In this document: piece by piece, positions 8,337 to 17,087 of the stretch
Numbering within the stretch: the first letter of the stretch is position 1
Layout: each line of letters starts with the position of its first letter
Source of the DNA: Scrofimicrobium sp. R131
GTDB taxonomy: Bacteria; Actinomycetota; Actinomycetes; Actinomycetales; Actinomycetaceae
DNA length: 64,000 bases
Assembly: GCF_040256745.1 (NCBI RefSeq)
Contig: NZ_CP138335.1
Location: 1,426,001 to 1,490,000, forward strand
Reading direction: 5' to 3'
Notes under the pieces: model-generated
Databases searched by the model: none
Seen by the model: the letters and a program-made list of their open reading frames with translations, nothing else
What the model was told of the DNA's origin: nothing
Made by a program: the position numbers and the translations under genes

Positions 8337-9248
8337 CTGGAAATTGCCGCTCTCTGGGACTTTCGCCGGTGGCGCTTCCCCGCAAAACGACGGGCAGTAA
8401 AAGTGGCTGCGTTTTTCGAGCACAATTCGTTCAATCGGTTGGCCACACCCCGGGCACGGCTTTCCCTCGCGGCCGTAAACCGCCAGCGACCGAGAGAAGT
8501 AACCCGGATCGCCCTCCACGTTGACGTAGAGTTCGTCGAACGAGGTGCCCCCGGCGGCGATGGCCTCGGTCAGGATTTGGCGGGCGTGGGCAAACACCTG
8601 AGCCCAGTCGTCCACGGACAGTTCCCGTCCTCGGGTCCAACCCGGCCAGCGGGATCGGAACAGGGTTTCGTCGGCGTAAATGTTGCCAATCCCGGAGACG
8701 AGCCCCTGGTCAAGCAGCAGGGATTTGACGGTCCGGTTGGATCGGCGCGCCCGCTCGGTCACCGCAACCAGGTCGAAGGCCGCCTCCAGCGGATCGGGAG
8801 CAATGTGGCGGATAGCGCCCGGAATCAGGGCGGGGCCGGCGGGTTCGAGGCGGGAAACGGTCAGGTGCCCGAACTGGCGTTGGTCGACAAAACTGAGGGA
8901 CGCGTCGTTATCCAAGCCAACCCACAGGTGTTCGTGCTTGTGCCCCCAGGGGACTGAGTATCCCGCCAACTGAGCGTGCACTTGCCCGGACATCCCCAGG
9001 TGGATCACCAGGCACCGGGTCCCGTCCCCGACCTGGTCCTGCGGGGCAAGTGCCAGCCAGAAGAACTTCCCGCGCCGCCCCACCGCGCCAATTTCGCGAT
9101 GCAGGAGCGCCCGGCTCACCGTCTCCCACCCGTCCGGGTTGTGGCGGAACAGGCGGGACTGGTCGCCCACCACTTCGGTGACGGTCCGACCCACGATCCG
9201 CCGAGCCAGCCCGGAGGAAATAGTCTCAACTTCAGGCAGTTCGGGCAT
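8334..9248 (-). CDS. mutM: Formamidopyrimidine-DNA glycosylase (Fpg)
   Basis: Bifunctional base-excision repair glycosylase and AP lyase that removes 8-oxoguanine and formamidopyrimidines. It is 304 aa. It begins MPELPEVET, where Pro2 and Glu3 are the catalytic N-terminus. It carries the helix-two-turn-helix region QGLVSGIGNIYADE and a C-terminal zinc finger with CPGCGQP and CPSFCG. It follows rnc by three bases and is part of the coaD-yceD-rnc-mutM type cluster. Confidence 0.97.
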   Translation of the reverse strand: MPELPEVETISSGLARRIVGRTVTEVVGDQSRLFRHNPDGWETVSRALLHREIGAVGRRGKFFWLALAPQDQVGDGTRCLVIHLGMSGQVHAQLAGYSVPWGHKHEHLWVGLDNDASLSFVDQRQFGHLTVSRLEPAGPALIPGAIRHIAPDPLEAAFDLVAVTERARRSNRTVKSLLLDQGLVSGIGNIYADETLFRSRWPGWTRGRELSVDDWAQVFAHARQILTEAIAAGGTSFDELYVNVEGDPGYFSRSLAVYGREGKPCPGCGQPIERIVLEKRSHFYCPSFCGEAPPAKVPESGNFQ

Positions 9249-9251
9249 GAC

Positions 9252-9998
9252 TCACCGATCGGAAGGCAGGACGGAGACGGTCGGGTCCACCTCGGGCCCC
9301 ACCAGTTGGACCAGGGTGTCGCGGGCCGCCAAATTCTCGGCGTGTTTGCGCGATGAGGCGCTGGCTCGTCCCGTGGGTTGGCCGTCGACCAGGACCGTGA
9401 CCGCAAACTGGCGTCGGTGGTCGGGCCCGGACGCATCCACCTGGTACTGGTAGTCGCGGTAGGGCGAGCTGGCAATGTACTCCTGCAGCCGGGTCTTCCA
9501 GTCGGTGGTTTGGGCCAGCGACTCCACCTCTTCCAGCAGCGGCGACAGGGCCTGGAGTACCACCTGGCGGGTGACCTCCATCCCGGTGGACAGGTAGGTG
9601 GCGCCGATCAGCGCCTCCAGCGCGTCGCACAGGATTGAGTCCTTGTCCGGTCCCCCGGTTTTGTGCTCCCCCACCCCGAGCAGCAGGAAGTCGCCCAGTC
9701 CCAGCGCGCGGGCAGTCTGGGCCAGCGGAGCCTGGGACACGGTGGCGATCCGCATGCGGGAGAGGACACTTTCCGGTTTCGAAGGGAAATGCCGGTAAAT
9801 CCAGTCGGTGACGATCAGGCCGAGGACCGAGTCCCCCAGGAACTCGAGCCGCTCGTTATGATCCAGTCCGCCCTGCTCGTAGGCGAAGGATCGGTGGGTC
9901 AGAGCCGTGACCAGCAGCTCCGGGTCAATCGGAGTGCCCCACCGCTCCAGCAGTTCACCCAGGTTCTGGTTGAGGGCCCCGGAAATGCCTCTACTCAT
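9252..9998 (-). CDS. rnc: Ribonuclease III
   Basis: Double-strand-specific endoribonuclease that matures rRNA and regulates mRNA; 248 aa from the ATG at 9998. The frame is open to 10193, but that extension overlaps yceD and is not family-like. The catalytic domain has the signature NERLEFLGDSVLGLIV and the acidic DALEALIGA motif. A C-terminal double-stranded RNA-binding domain follows (about 165-240, RKHAENLAARDTL). It overlaps the end of yceD by eight bases. The usual rpmF between them is absent. Confidence 0.96.
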   Translation of the reverse strand: MSRGISGALNQNLGELLERWGTPIDPELLVTALTHRSFAYEQGGLDHNERLEFLGDSVLGLIVTDWIYRHFPSKPESVLSRMRIATVSQAPLAQTARALGLGDFLLLGVGEHKTGGPDKDSILCDALEALIGATYLSTGMEVTRQVVLQALSPLLEEVESLAQTTDWKTRLQEYIASSPYRDYQYQVDASGPDHRRQFAVTVLVDGQPTGRASASSRKHAENLAARDTLVQLVGPEVDPTVSVLPSDR

Positions 9999-10578
9999 CC
10001 TCGTTGTCTCCGGCTGCAAAGAAGCCTTCGAGGGCGGCAAACCGCGGATCGGTGAACTCGTGGTGGTGGCCCGGCTCCAACTCGTCCATTCGGCGGCCGC
10101 ACTGCGGGCACAGCCCCTGGCAATCCTCGTCGCACACCGGTTGAAGGGGGGCGTCGGCAAAAACGGCGTCGCGCAGCAGCGGCTCGATATCAACCGTGTC
10201 CCGGTTGATTACCTTCACCGGGTCCAGGTCGTCGCCCTCCACCTCGATTTCGTCGGCCGAGCCGGAGTGAGCTTTGCGGTCGGTGGACCGCTCTCCCTCC
10301 ACGTAAATGTCCCCGGCGTCAGCCGAAAAGTCCACGCTCACCGGGTCCAGGCACCGAACGCATTCCCCCACCAGCTGGCCTTGGGCCGACACCTGGACGA
10401 AAACGCCGTCTTCGAGGGCGGTCAACGAAACGGTGACCGGGAGATGCTGGCCCTCTTCCAGGGTCAGCACCCCGGTGCTCCACCCGGAGGGCACCACCCA
10501 GTCGACAGTTTTCTCCAGGTGCGCTCCCACCTCGGCCGGCAGGTCAATCAGGGAAATCTGCAGTTCCTTCGCGGACAT
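9991..10578 (-). CDS. yceD: YceD/DUF177 family protein
   Basis: DUF177 protein of 195 aa, a family linked to 23S rRNA accumulation and usually found with rpmF and rnc. The start at 10578 is set by GGAGG at 10585-10589, six bases upstream, rather than the longer open frame to 10638. The centre has GECVRCLDPV and the C-terminal part CDEDCQGLCPQCGRRMD, six Cys in paired arrangement that could bind zinc. It ends inside rnc (8-base overlap). Confidence 0.88.
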   Translation of the reverse strand: MSAKELQISLIDLPAEVGAHLEKTVDWVVPSGWSTGVLTLEEGQHLPVTVSLTALEDGVFVQVSAQGQLVGECVRCLDPVSVDFSADAGDIYVEGERSTDRKAHSGSADEIEVEGDDLDPVKVINRDTVDIEPLLRDAVFADAPLQPVCDEDCQGLCPQCGRRMDELEPGHHHEFTDPRFAALEGFFAAGDNEDE

Positions 10579-10657
10579 CGCTAACCTCCATAGTTTTGTC
10601 CTCCCAGTATGGTCTGAACTGGGAGGGGTTGCCACCAAAGACGCTGGCAGCTAAATG

Positions 10658-11389
10658 CTAGGGCTGCAGGTCCACGTCGGGGCGATCGAAGCCGGAGCGC
10701 TCCGCAATGGTCCGCCGTCCCGCCTCGGTCCTTCGGGCTAGGTCGGCCAGCACTTGCGACACCTGCGAGAGGGTGGTGGCCGCGTAGTCATCGGCCCCGA
10801 GGCGGAGGTCACCGGCCTGGGTCCGAGCCTCGTGGAGAAGTTGGCGGGCCTTGTCTTCCGCCTGCACCAGCACCGTCTCGCGGGCCACCATCTGCTCCGC
10901 CTGGGCGCGAGCGTCCGCCACCATTCGCTCCACGTCGTCCTGAGTCCGCTGGCGAATCTGGTTGGCTTCCTCCTGGGCGCGGGCCACCTTCCGATCGGAC
11001 TCTTCGGTCGCCTCGCGCAGCATCAGGTCGGCCCGTTCCCGGGCTTCCTCCACAATGGACTTGGCTTTCGCGTTGGCCTCGGCGATCGTCACCTCGGCGG
11101 TGGCGTCGGCCCGATCCAGGACCGCATCCGCGTCGGCCACAACCGCGTCGGCGGCGATCAGGTCCTCCGGCAGCGCTTCGCGTGCCTGCGAGAGCAGGTC
11201 CACGATGCCGGCCTTGTTGACGATGACGTTGGGCGAGAGGGGGACGGCGCGAGCTTCGTCAACCATCACCTCAATCTGGTCGAGCGCCGCGATCAGGACG
11301 GAGGGACCGTAGACCGCGTCCTGGGCGGACAGGTCGATCGAGCTGGTCTGCGGTTGATCGTCCGACGGTTCAACATAACGTTCGGGCAT
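10658..11389 (-). CDS. Conserved coiled-coil protein (Rv2927c-like)
   Basis: 243-aa soluble protein. A short N-terminal region is followed by a long Ala/Glu/Arg-rich coiled coil at about 85-200 (AEANAKAKSIVEEARERADL), of the kind seen in DivIVA and ATP synthase b subunits. An uncharacterised relative sits between coaD and yceD in many actinobacteria (Rv2927c in Mycobacterium tuberculosis), and this one holds the same place. The function is unknown; a role at the membrane or in division is only a guess from the coiled coil. Confidence 0.75.
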   Translation of the reverse strand: MPERYVEPSDDQPQTSSIDLSAQDAVYGPSVLIAALDQIEVMVDEARAVPLSPNVIVNKAGIVDLLSQAREALPEDLIAADAVVADADAVLDRADATAEVTIAEANAKAKSIVEEARERADLMLREATEESDRKVARAQEEANQIRQRTQDDVERMVADARAQAEQMVARETVLVQAEDKARQLLHEARTQAGDLRLGADDYAATTLSQVSQVLADLARRTEAGRRTIAERSGFDRPDVDLQP

Positions 11390-11419
11390 GGCAGGTTCCT
11401 TTCTGGGAAGCCGAGGAGG

Positions 11420-11908
11420 TCAGGAGGTTCGGTGGGCCAGGGCCGCAGCCACCGGAGCTGGGACGTACGGAAGTGGGTCCACTTCCCAGGTGACCAGTTC
11501 TTTCACCGCGGAAGAGGACACGTGTTGCCAGCGGGGTTCGGCCAGTAGGAGCAGAGTTTCCAAGCCGCCAAGCTCACGATTGTGAGTGGCCTGGATCTGC
11601 TCAGCCGCCAAATCGAGGCCGTCGCGCACGCCTTTGACGATGACGGTGGCCCCGCGGGTAGCCGCAAAGTTCACCACCAGCCCGCGGTAGGCGGCCACCT
11701 CGATTCGGTCAGTCAGCTCCGGCAGGTCCAGTGCGATGGAAGCCTGCAGCAGCTCGACTCGGCGCTCCACCGGAAACCACGGGGTCTTCTTGATGTTCTC
11801 TCCCACGGCCACCACCAGGGAATCAAAGCAGTTGGCTGCGCGGGCAATCAGGTTCAGGTGTCCACGGGTGGGTGGATCGAACGTCCCGGGCATAATCGCA
11901 ACTGGCAT
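11420..11908 (-). CDS. coaD: Phosphopantetheine adenylyltransferase
   Basis: Penultimate enzyme of coenzyme A synthesis: adenylates 4'-phosphopantetheine. It is 162 aa, the usual length. The nucleotidyltransferase motif is PGTFDPPTRGHLNLI (T/HxGH), with VIVKGVRDGLDL in the middle and the C-terminal loop VSSSAVKEL. The ATG at 11908 lies six bases after a TAGACT hexamer and has no Shine-Dalgarno, so it is probably leaderless. It leads the coaD to mutM gene row. Confidence 0.95.
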   Translation of the reverse strand: MPVAIMPGTFDPPTRGHLNLIARAANCFDSLVVAVGENIKKTPWFPVERRVELLQASIALDLPELTDRIEVAAYRGLVVNFAATRGATVIVKGVRDGLDLAAEQIQATHNRELGGLETLLLLAEPRWQHVSSSAVKELVTWEVDPLPYVPAPVAAALAHRTS

Positions 11909-11914
11909 GCACTC

Positions 11915-11920
11915 AGTCTA
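11915..11920 (-). promoter_or_regulatory. Putative -10 hexamer of coaD
   Basis: TAGACT on the minus strand ends six bases before the coaD ATG, which places the transcription start at the start codon. No recognisable -35. Confidence 0.5.
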
Positions 11921-11928
11921 CTGGCTGG

Positions 11929-11956
11929 ACCTGGGAAACCGCTTGAATCCCCAGGT
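11929..11956 (-). terminator. Small hairpin after rsmD
   Basis: ACCTGGG (11929-11935) pairs with CCCAGGT (11950-11956) with a 14-base loop, 13 bases after the rsmD stop and just upstream of the coaD -10. There is no T-tract, so termination is uncertain. Confidence 0.35.
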
Positions 11957-11968
11957 GCGCCGCCCAGA

Positions 11969-12535
11969 TTAGTCAGCGTCTGGGTCCGCCGGCGGGCGCC
12001 CGATCAGGTAGGCACGCGTGTCGCCCCAGGACCGCTCCGCTTCCAGTTCCAATCCGGCCGGCAGGGACGGCTGGGGCGAGCGGGCATCGCGTTCCACCAC
12101 GATTAGGCCGTCCGGGTCCAACAGCCCGAGCAGGTCCGCCAGCAGGTCGGTCAGGTCCGGCTCCGGCCAGGCGTAGGGCGGATCGACGAAAACCAGATCG
12201 AAGGTGGCGCGAGCGGAACGAACAAAGGCCTGCGCCGAGCCGGCCACTATTCGCGCCGAAGACGCCCCCACGGTGCGCGCATTTTGCGCCAGCACCTTCT
12301 GCGCCCCGCGCGACTTGTCCACCAGGGTGATTTCGCTGGCCCCGCGCGAGAACGCCTCAAAGGCGAGCGCGCCGGAGCCGGCAAACAGGTCCAACACCCG
12401 GCGCTCCCGCACCAGGTTCCACGACTCAAGCATGGAGAAGAGAGCTTCACGCACCTTGGCGGAGGTGGGTCGGGTCCCCTGGGCGGGCACCGCCAACTGG
12501 CGGCCTTTGGCCGTTCCGGCCACAATTCTGGTCAT
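11969..12535 (-). CDS. rsmD: 16S rRNA (guanine966-N2)-methyltransferase
   Basis: SAM-dependent methylase that modifies G966 of 16S rRNA; 188 aa. It begins MTRIVAGTAKGRQL and contains RPTSAKVREALFSML, SAM motif I VLDLFAGSGALAFEA and the catalytic VFVDPPYA. The ATG has a GGGGAGAGG ribosome site and follows recG by 11 bases, so recG-rsmD are co-transcribed. Confidence 0.95.
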   Translation of the reverse strand: MTRIVAGTAKGRQLAVPAQGTRPTSAKVREALFSMLESWNLVRERRVLDLFAGSGALAFEAFSRGASEITLVDKSRGAQKVLAQNARTVGASSARIVAGSAQAFVRSARATFDLVFVDPPYAWPEPDLTDLLADLLGLLDPDGLIVVERDARSPQPSLPAGLELEAERSWGDTRAYLIGRPPADPDAD

Positions 12536-12546
12536 CTGCCTCTCCC

Positions 12547-14730
12547 CTAACTGCTGGCCAGCCAGCGCACCTGGTCGCCGCGGACCCGGTCCACCTCCCG
12601 GGCCAATCCCGAATGCTGCTCCAGTTGGGGATCTTCGGCCAAGATTCGCTCCGCTTCGGTCCGGGCGGCAGCAATGATGGCTCCGTCGCGGCGCACGGAA
12701 AGGAACCGGAGGCTCGATCGGCCCCCGGACTGAACCACCCCGAGCACGTCCCCCTCCTGGCGCAGCCGCAAGTCCGCCTCGGCCAGGGCAAACCCGTCAC
12801 TGTGTTCCACCAGGGCCTGTAGACGCGCCTCCGCCAGCTCGTTGAGGGCGACCGGATGGACCAGCATGCAGACGGAGGGCCGATCGGAGCGCCCCACCCG
12901 TCCCCGCAGCTGGTGCAGCTGACTGAGGCCGAACTGCTGAGCCCCCCAGATGACCATCATGGTGGCTTCGGGCACGTCCACCCCCACCTCAACCACGGTG
13001 GTGGCCACCAAAATTGGGGCTTCACCGCGGGCAAACCGCTCCAGGGCCCGGGCGTTCTCCTCCGGTTTGGCCTGGCCGTGCGCGATGCCAACTTCGATCC
13101 CGGCCAACGCCGGCTCGGCCCGGAGCTGGGCTGCCACCGCGTCCACGCTGGGCAGGGGGACCCCGGGGGCGGCCGGCTCCGCCTCGTCGGCAATTCGCGG
13201 AACCACCACGTAGACGCGACCCCCCGCGGCAATTTCTTCCCGGGCCCGCTGCCAAAGCCGGGCCATCCACACCGGGTTTTCCTGCGGCACCCGGTGGGTT
13301 TGGACCGGGGTTCGTCCCGCCGGCAATTCCCGCATGGCGGTCACGTCCAGATCGCCAAACACGGTCAGGGCGATCGTCCGGGGAATCGGGGTGGCAGTCA
13401 TCACCAGCAGGTGGGGCCGCGGATCCCGCCCCTGACGCAGGTGCTCACGCTGGGACACGCCGAAGCGGTGCTGCTCATCCACCACCAGGACGGACAGGTT
13501 GGGGATCTCCACCCCGTCCTGGATTAGCGCGTGCGTGCCCACCACCAGGCTGGGCTCACCCCCGGCCAGGTGCATCAGGGTGTTCTCTCGCGCCGAGGCG
13601 GGTTGGCTGCCGGTGAGCAGATGGAGTGGCACCTCAACCTGGGCTAGGTCAAGCAATCGTTGAATTGACGCCAAATGCTGGGTGGCCAACACCTCGGTGG
13701 GGGCCAGCAGTGCGGCCTGCTGCCCGTTCTCGACCGCCCGGAGCATTGCCAGCAACGCCACCACGGTTTTCCCGGCACCCACGTCCGCCTGGAGCAGGCG
13801 CTGCATCGGAGAGGTTCCCTCCAGGTCCGAGCTGATCTGCTGCCAGGCTTGCAGCTGACCGCCGGTCAGCTGGAACGGCAGGCCCCGGATCAAGCGTTCC
13901 ACCAGCTCTTCGCCCTGACCGGGAACCAGGGGGCGGGACCGGTGGGTGCCCGCCAGGTCGGCCTGGACCCGCGGCTGCAGCAGGCTGGTCTGCAGGGTGA
14001 GCGCCTCCACCCAGGCCAGCGTGCGCCGCGCATTTTGCCAGTCGGTGTCGTCTTCGGGCTGGTGCAGCAACTGATAGGCGCGGGACAAACTGAGGAGTGA
14101 GTGGCGCTGGCCAAGTCCCCCGTCCGGGTCTGCCAGCGGGTCGGGCACCTGCTCCCAGTTGACGGTGGCCATAATCTGGTCGATCAGCCCCGCGATCTTC
14201 CAGGACGGCACCGACGCCTTGGCCCGGTAGATGGGGATCGGGCGTCCGCGGCGGCGCTCCACCGACTGCTCACTGTCCGCCTCAATCTCTTCAAAGGAGG
14301 GCTGGACCAGTTGCAGGTTCCCCTGGTACTCGCTGACCTTGCCCGCAAACAGGAAGGTCTCCCCCGGTTGCAGGAGCCGCTGGTGGTGGGTGAGCGCGTA
14401 CTCGTTGCGGGCAAAGAAAGTCACGGTCAGTTCCGAGGATCCGTCGGTGATGCCGACCAGGAACCTGACCCCCTTGCCGGAGCGGTTGTGGACCAACCGG
14501 GCGGAGATCACCTGGGCCAAGACGGTGATCTCTTCCCCCTCGTTCAGCTGTGACAGCGCCGTCAGTCTCCCCCAGTGGTAGTACCGGCGCGGAGCGTAGT
14601 TGAGGGCGTCCCCCACCGTCTCAATGCCCAGGCTGGCCAGATGCCGGGCGGCGGCGGGCGTGACCCGCAGTTTGACGGGAACTGCCAGCGGATCGAAGTT
14701 GGCCGCGGGGGTTTCCAGTGGCTGTTTCAC
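12547..14730 (-). CDS. recG: ATP-dependent DNA helicase RecG
   Basis: Branch-migrating helicase that rescues stalled replication forks; 727 aa from the GTG at 14730. The order is wedge/OB domain (about 40-250), helicase domain 1 with Walker A DVGAGKTVVA and DEQH box VVDEQHRFG, then domain 2 with ATTVVEVGVDVPEA and QLRGRVGRS. The GTG is favoured by GGGAGG seven bases upstream and by a TACAAT -10 that overlaps the alternative ATG at 14766, which would make 739 aa. The open frame runs to 15237, but that part lies over rpmB and is not coding. Confidence 0.95.
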   Translation of the reverse strand: MKQPLETPAANFDPLAVPVKLRVTPAAARHLASLGIETVGDALNYAPRRYYHWGRLTALSQLNEGEEITVLAQVISARLVHNRSGKGVRFLVGITDGSSELTVTFFARNEYALTHHQRLLQPGETFLFAGKVSEYQGNLQLVQPSFEEIEADSEQSVERRRGRPIPIYRAKASVPSWKIAGLIDQIMATVNWEQVPDPLADPDGGLGQRHSLLSLSRAYQLLHQPEDDTDWQNARRTLAWVEALTLQTSLLQPRVQADLAGTHRSRPLVPGQGEELVERLIRGLPFQLTGGQLQAWQQISSDLEGTSPMQRLLQADVGAGKTVVALLAMLRAVENGQQAALLAPTEVLATQHLASIQRLLDLAQVEVPLHLLTGSQPASARENTLMHLAGGEPSLVVGTHALIQDGVEIPNLSVLVVDEQHRFGVSQREHLRQGRDPRPHLLVMTATPIPRTIALTVFGDLDVTAMRELPAGRTPVQTHRVPQENPVWMARLWQRAREEIAAGGRVYVVVPRIADEAEPAAPGVPLPSVDAVAAQLRAEPALAGIEVGIAHGQAKPEENARALERFARGEAPILVATTVVEVGVDVPEATMMVIWGAQQFGLSQLHQLRGRVGRSDRPSVCMLVHPVALNELAEARLQALVEHSDGFALAEADLRLRQEGDVLGVVQSGGRSSLRFLSVRRDGAIIAAARTEAERILAEDPQLEQHSGLAREVDRVRGDQVRWLASS

Positions 14731-14764
14731 GCCTGCGCCTCCCTTTGCCGATCCGGTAGTCTTC

Positions 14765-14770
14765 ATTGTA
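14765..14770 (-). promoter_or_regulatory. Putative -10 hexamer of recG
   Basis: TACAAT on the minus strand. The predicted start of transcription falls near 14758, downstream of the ATG at 14766 and 28 bases before the GTG at 14730, which supports the GTG start. Confidence 0.4.
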
Positions 14771-14859
14771 TCGGCCTCGCCGACAACTCGTTTCGGACCG
14801 GCCCCGGCCGCGCCCCGGCGTAATGTGCCTAACACGACACTGGAAACCGGGCCCCTTCG

Positions 14860-14889
14860 TTGCGTTTGCCGGGGAAAATCAGCTAGTCT
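14860..14889 (+). promoter_or_regulatory. Putative rpmB promoter
   Basis: TTGCGT (14860-14865), an 18-base spacer and TAGTCT (14884-14889) form a plausible sigma-70-type promoter about 100 bases before rpmB. The recG-rpmB gap of 261 bases holds this, the recG -10 and nothing else that I recognise. Confidence 0.4.
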
Positions 14890-14991
14890 TTTGGGGTTGC
14901 TTCGTGCTGCTTGTCTCATGGCGGCAGGTAGAAATGAAGTGGTAGCGTTGCGGCACGTCCGCGACTTCGGCACAGATAAGAGGAGGACACT

Positions 14992-15183
14992 ATGTCTTCG
15001 GTATGCGATGTCTGCGGTAAGGGACCGATGTTCGGCAAGAGTGTTTCGCACTCCCACGTCCGCACCAATCGTCGTTTCAACCCGAACATCCAGCGGGTCC
15101 GCGCGGTGGTAAATGGCACCACCAAGCAGATCAACGCTTGCACCAAGTGCATCAAGAGCGATCGGATCGTTCGCCCCGCCTAA
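14992..15183 (+). CDS. rpmB: 50S ribosomal protein L28
   Basis: Large-subunit ribosomal protein of 63 aa with a GAGGAGG ribosome site just upstream. It is the zinc-binding (C+) form: CDVCGK near the N-terminus and CTKCIKS near the C-terminus give four Cys. [13 protein letters not shown] is the family core. It diverges from recG and is followed by a strong hairpin terminator. Many actinobacteria have a DAK2-type gene between rpmB and recG; it is not here. Confidence 0.97.
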   Translation: MSSVCDVCGKGPMFGKSVSHSHVRTNRRFNPNIQRVRAVVNGTTKQINACTKCIKSDRIVRPA

Positions 15184-15197
15184 GTTTGACGGGACTG

Positions 15198-15232
15198 AAA
15201 GCTCGGGTAGCCCAGCGCTGCCCGAGCTTTTT
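15198..15232 (+). terminator. Intrinsic terminator of rpmB
   Basis: AAAGCTCGGG (15198-15207) pairs with CCCGAGCTTT (15221-15230) and the stem runs into a T5 tract. It lies between convergent rpmB and thiL. The A-rich left arm gives a short T-run on the other strand, so it may serve both genes. Confidence 0.85.
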
Positions 15233-15256
15233 GGCATCCTCAGCGCCCACTCGGAC

Positions 15257-16249
15257 TCAGGACTGGTGGAAGTGGTCCCAGCCGCCGGTGATGGGCCGGC
15301 CCTCCAGGGTGACGCGCGGACCGAGACTCGGGTCGACCCCGATCGCCCCGACAGTGCCGATGGCGCGGAACGGATCGGTCACCAGCACGTGGGCGGGGAA
15401 GGTGACCAGCAGTGCGTGGTCCTCCCCGCCGGTCAGCACCCAGGTCATCGGGTCGGTGCCAAGCGCCTCTCCGGCGGCGCTCAGTGCCAGACGATCCGGT
15501 CCAAGGGCTGTGGCGGACAGGTCAATGTGGACCCCGGAGGCTTCCGCCAGGCGGGTCGCGTCCAGCACCAGCCCGTCGGAAACATCCATCATCGCGGTGG
15601 CTCCGCGTTCAGCGGCGAGTCGGCCGGCCCGCAGCGGCGGTTTTGGCACCCGGTAGGTGGAGACGGCTTCGCGGAACGTTTCCGGGATGGCGCTGCCCAC
15701 CAGTTCCGGAGCCACCAGGCCCCGGCTGAGGGCGGCCAGCCCCGCGGCGGAACGGCCCAGGGTTCCCACCACCGCCACCGTGTCGCCGGGGCGAGCTCCC
15801 GCTCGGGTGATCGGCCGCTCCCCCACGTGTCCGTGAGCGGTCACGGCAATCACCAACTGGTCGCCCACCGCCAAATCTCCGCCGACGATTCCGGCCCCGG
15901 TCGGGCGCACCTCACCGGCCATCCCCGCCACCATCCGGGTCAGCCAGTCCAGTTCCAGGTCGCCGGGCAGCACCAGGGAGACCACCAGCGCGGTTGGCTC
16001 GGCGCCCATGGCCGCAATGTCAGCTAGGTTTTGCGCGGCAGCGCGGGCCCCGATCTGCTCGGGCGAGGACCAGTCCAGCCGGAAATGCTGCCCCGCGACC
16101 AGCACGTCGGTGGTGACCACGAACCTTCCCCCGGGGGCGCGGACGACAGCGCAGTCATCCCCAGAACCCAGGTCGGTGAAGTTGCCGCGCGGGATCAGCC
16201 CCTGGAAACTCGCAATGATCTGTCCTTCGGTGAGGTCACTAAGCTTCAT
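15257..16249 (-). CDS. thiL: Thiamine-monophosphate kinase
   Basis: Phosphorylates thiamine monophosphate to the active cofactor thiamine pyrophosphate; 330 aa. It belongs to the AIR synthase/ThiL fold: GSGDDCAVV and FVVTTDVLVAGQHF at the N-terminus, GARAAAQNLADIAAMGAEP, MMDVSDGLVLDA and VLTGGEDHALLV are all typical. A GGAAAGGA site lies upstream of the ATG, and the gene follows the TrmH-type methylase by 22 bases in the same direction. Confidence 0.95.
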   Translation of the reverse strand: MKLSDLTEGQIIASFQGLIPRGNFTDLGSGDDCAVVRAPGGRFVVTTDVLVAGQHFRLDWSSPEQIGARAAAQNLADIAAMGAEPTALVVSLVLPGDLELDWLTRMVAGMAGEVRPTGAGIVGGDLAVGDQLVIAVTAHGHVGERPITRAGARPGDTVAVVGTLGRSAAGLAALSRGLVAPELVGSAIPETFREAVSTYRVPKPPLRAGRLAAERGATAMMDVSDGLVLDATRLAEASGVHIDLSATALGPDRLALSAAGEALGTDPMTWVLTGGEDHALLVTFPAHVLVTDPFRAIGTVGAIGVDPSLGPRVTLEGRPITGGWDHFHQS

Positions 16250-16271
16250 GGTGGCGTCCTTTCCGCTCGGC

Positions 16272-17078
16272 CTAGGTGGAGCGAGCCAGCTGAGACAGGT
16301 AGAGGCAGATCCCCGAGGCTACCCCCACATTAAGCGATTCGGCAGCGCCGGTCATGTCGATCCGGACCAGTTGGTCGCAGGCGGCCGCCTCGCCGGCGGA
16401 CAACCCTTGGGCTTCGTTGCCCATCAGCCAGGCGTGCGGGCGACTCAGATCCAGCGTTCCCGCCTCGATCGCCCCGTCGGCGCCGCTGGTGCCCAGAATT
16501 TGGCGCCCGTCGGCGCGCAGCCGAGCCAGCGCCTCGGCAAAGTCCTGCCCCTGGGCCAGCGGCAGGTGAAAGATGGAACCGGCTGAGGAGCGGATCACCT
16601 TCGGACTGGTCAGGTCCACCGTCCCCACGCAGGTAATCACGCCGCCCGCCCCAAACGCGTCAGCGCTGCGAATGATGACCCCGGCGTTACCCGGATCCTG
16701 GGTGCTGGGCAGCACCACCAGGGGTCGCTCCAGCTCTGCCTGGTAGGGGTCGCCCCCAACGGCGGCCAGATGCGCCACCGCGAAGATTCCCTGAGCGTCC
16801 GGAGCCACCGCCTCGGCCACCTCGTCGCTGACCTCGTGGTGCCAGCGGGTGACCTCCCGGGCCTGCTGCCAGACGTCGGCCGAGCGGGCCTGGGCCGTCT
16901 CGGTGGCGTAGACGTCGGTCACGTGATCGGGGCGGAACCGCAGCAGTTCCCGCACGGCCTGGGGGCCTTCGACCCGCAGCAGGCCCTTGCGCAGACGAAA
17001 CGAGCGCCTCCCCAGCGAAGCCACCGTCCGCATCCGATCGGAGCGGGGGTTGGCCAGCACGGGAAGGCGCTCGCTCAT
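16272..17078 (-). CDS. TrmH/SpoU-family RNA 2'-O-methyltransferase
   Basis: 268-aa SAM-dependent RNA ribose methylase with a trefoil knot. An N-terminal substrate-binding region (VEGPQAVRELLRF) is followed by the three SpoU motifs: STQDPGNAGVIIRSADAFGA, LMGNEAQGLS and VRIDMTGAAESLNVGVASGI. The place next to rplT-rpmI-infC is conserved in actinobacteria. The exact rRNA or tRNA target cannot be told from sequence; related enzymes include 23S rRNA methylases such as TsnR. Confidence 0.92.
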   Translation of the reverse strand: MSERLPVLANPRSDRMRTVASLGRRSFRLRKGLLRVEGPQAVRELLRFRPDHVTDVYATETAQARSADVWQQAREVTRWHHEVSDEVAEAVAPDAQGIFAVAHLAAVGGDPYQAELERPLVVLPSTQDPGNAGVIIRSADAFGAGGVITCVGTVDLTSPKVIRSSAGSIFHLPLAQGQDFAEALARLRADGRQILGTSGADGAIEAGTLDLSRPHAWLMGNEAQGLSAGEAAACDQLVRIDMTGAAESLNVGVASGICLYLSQLARST

Positions 17079-17087
17079 CAGTTCTGA

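Noticed and set aside
12856-13527. Plus-strand 223-codon frame within recG
   Set aside because: Antisense shadow with no ribosome site, covering the conserved helicase motifs.
14767-15237. Upstream extension of the recG frame (to 896 aa)
   Set aside because: It lies over rpmB on the other strand and has no RecG-like sequence; the family start is near 14730-14766.
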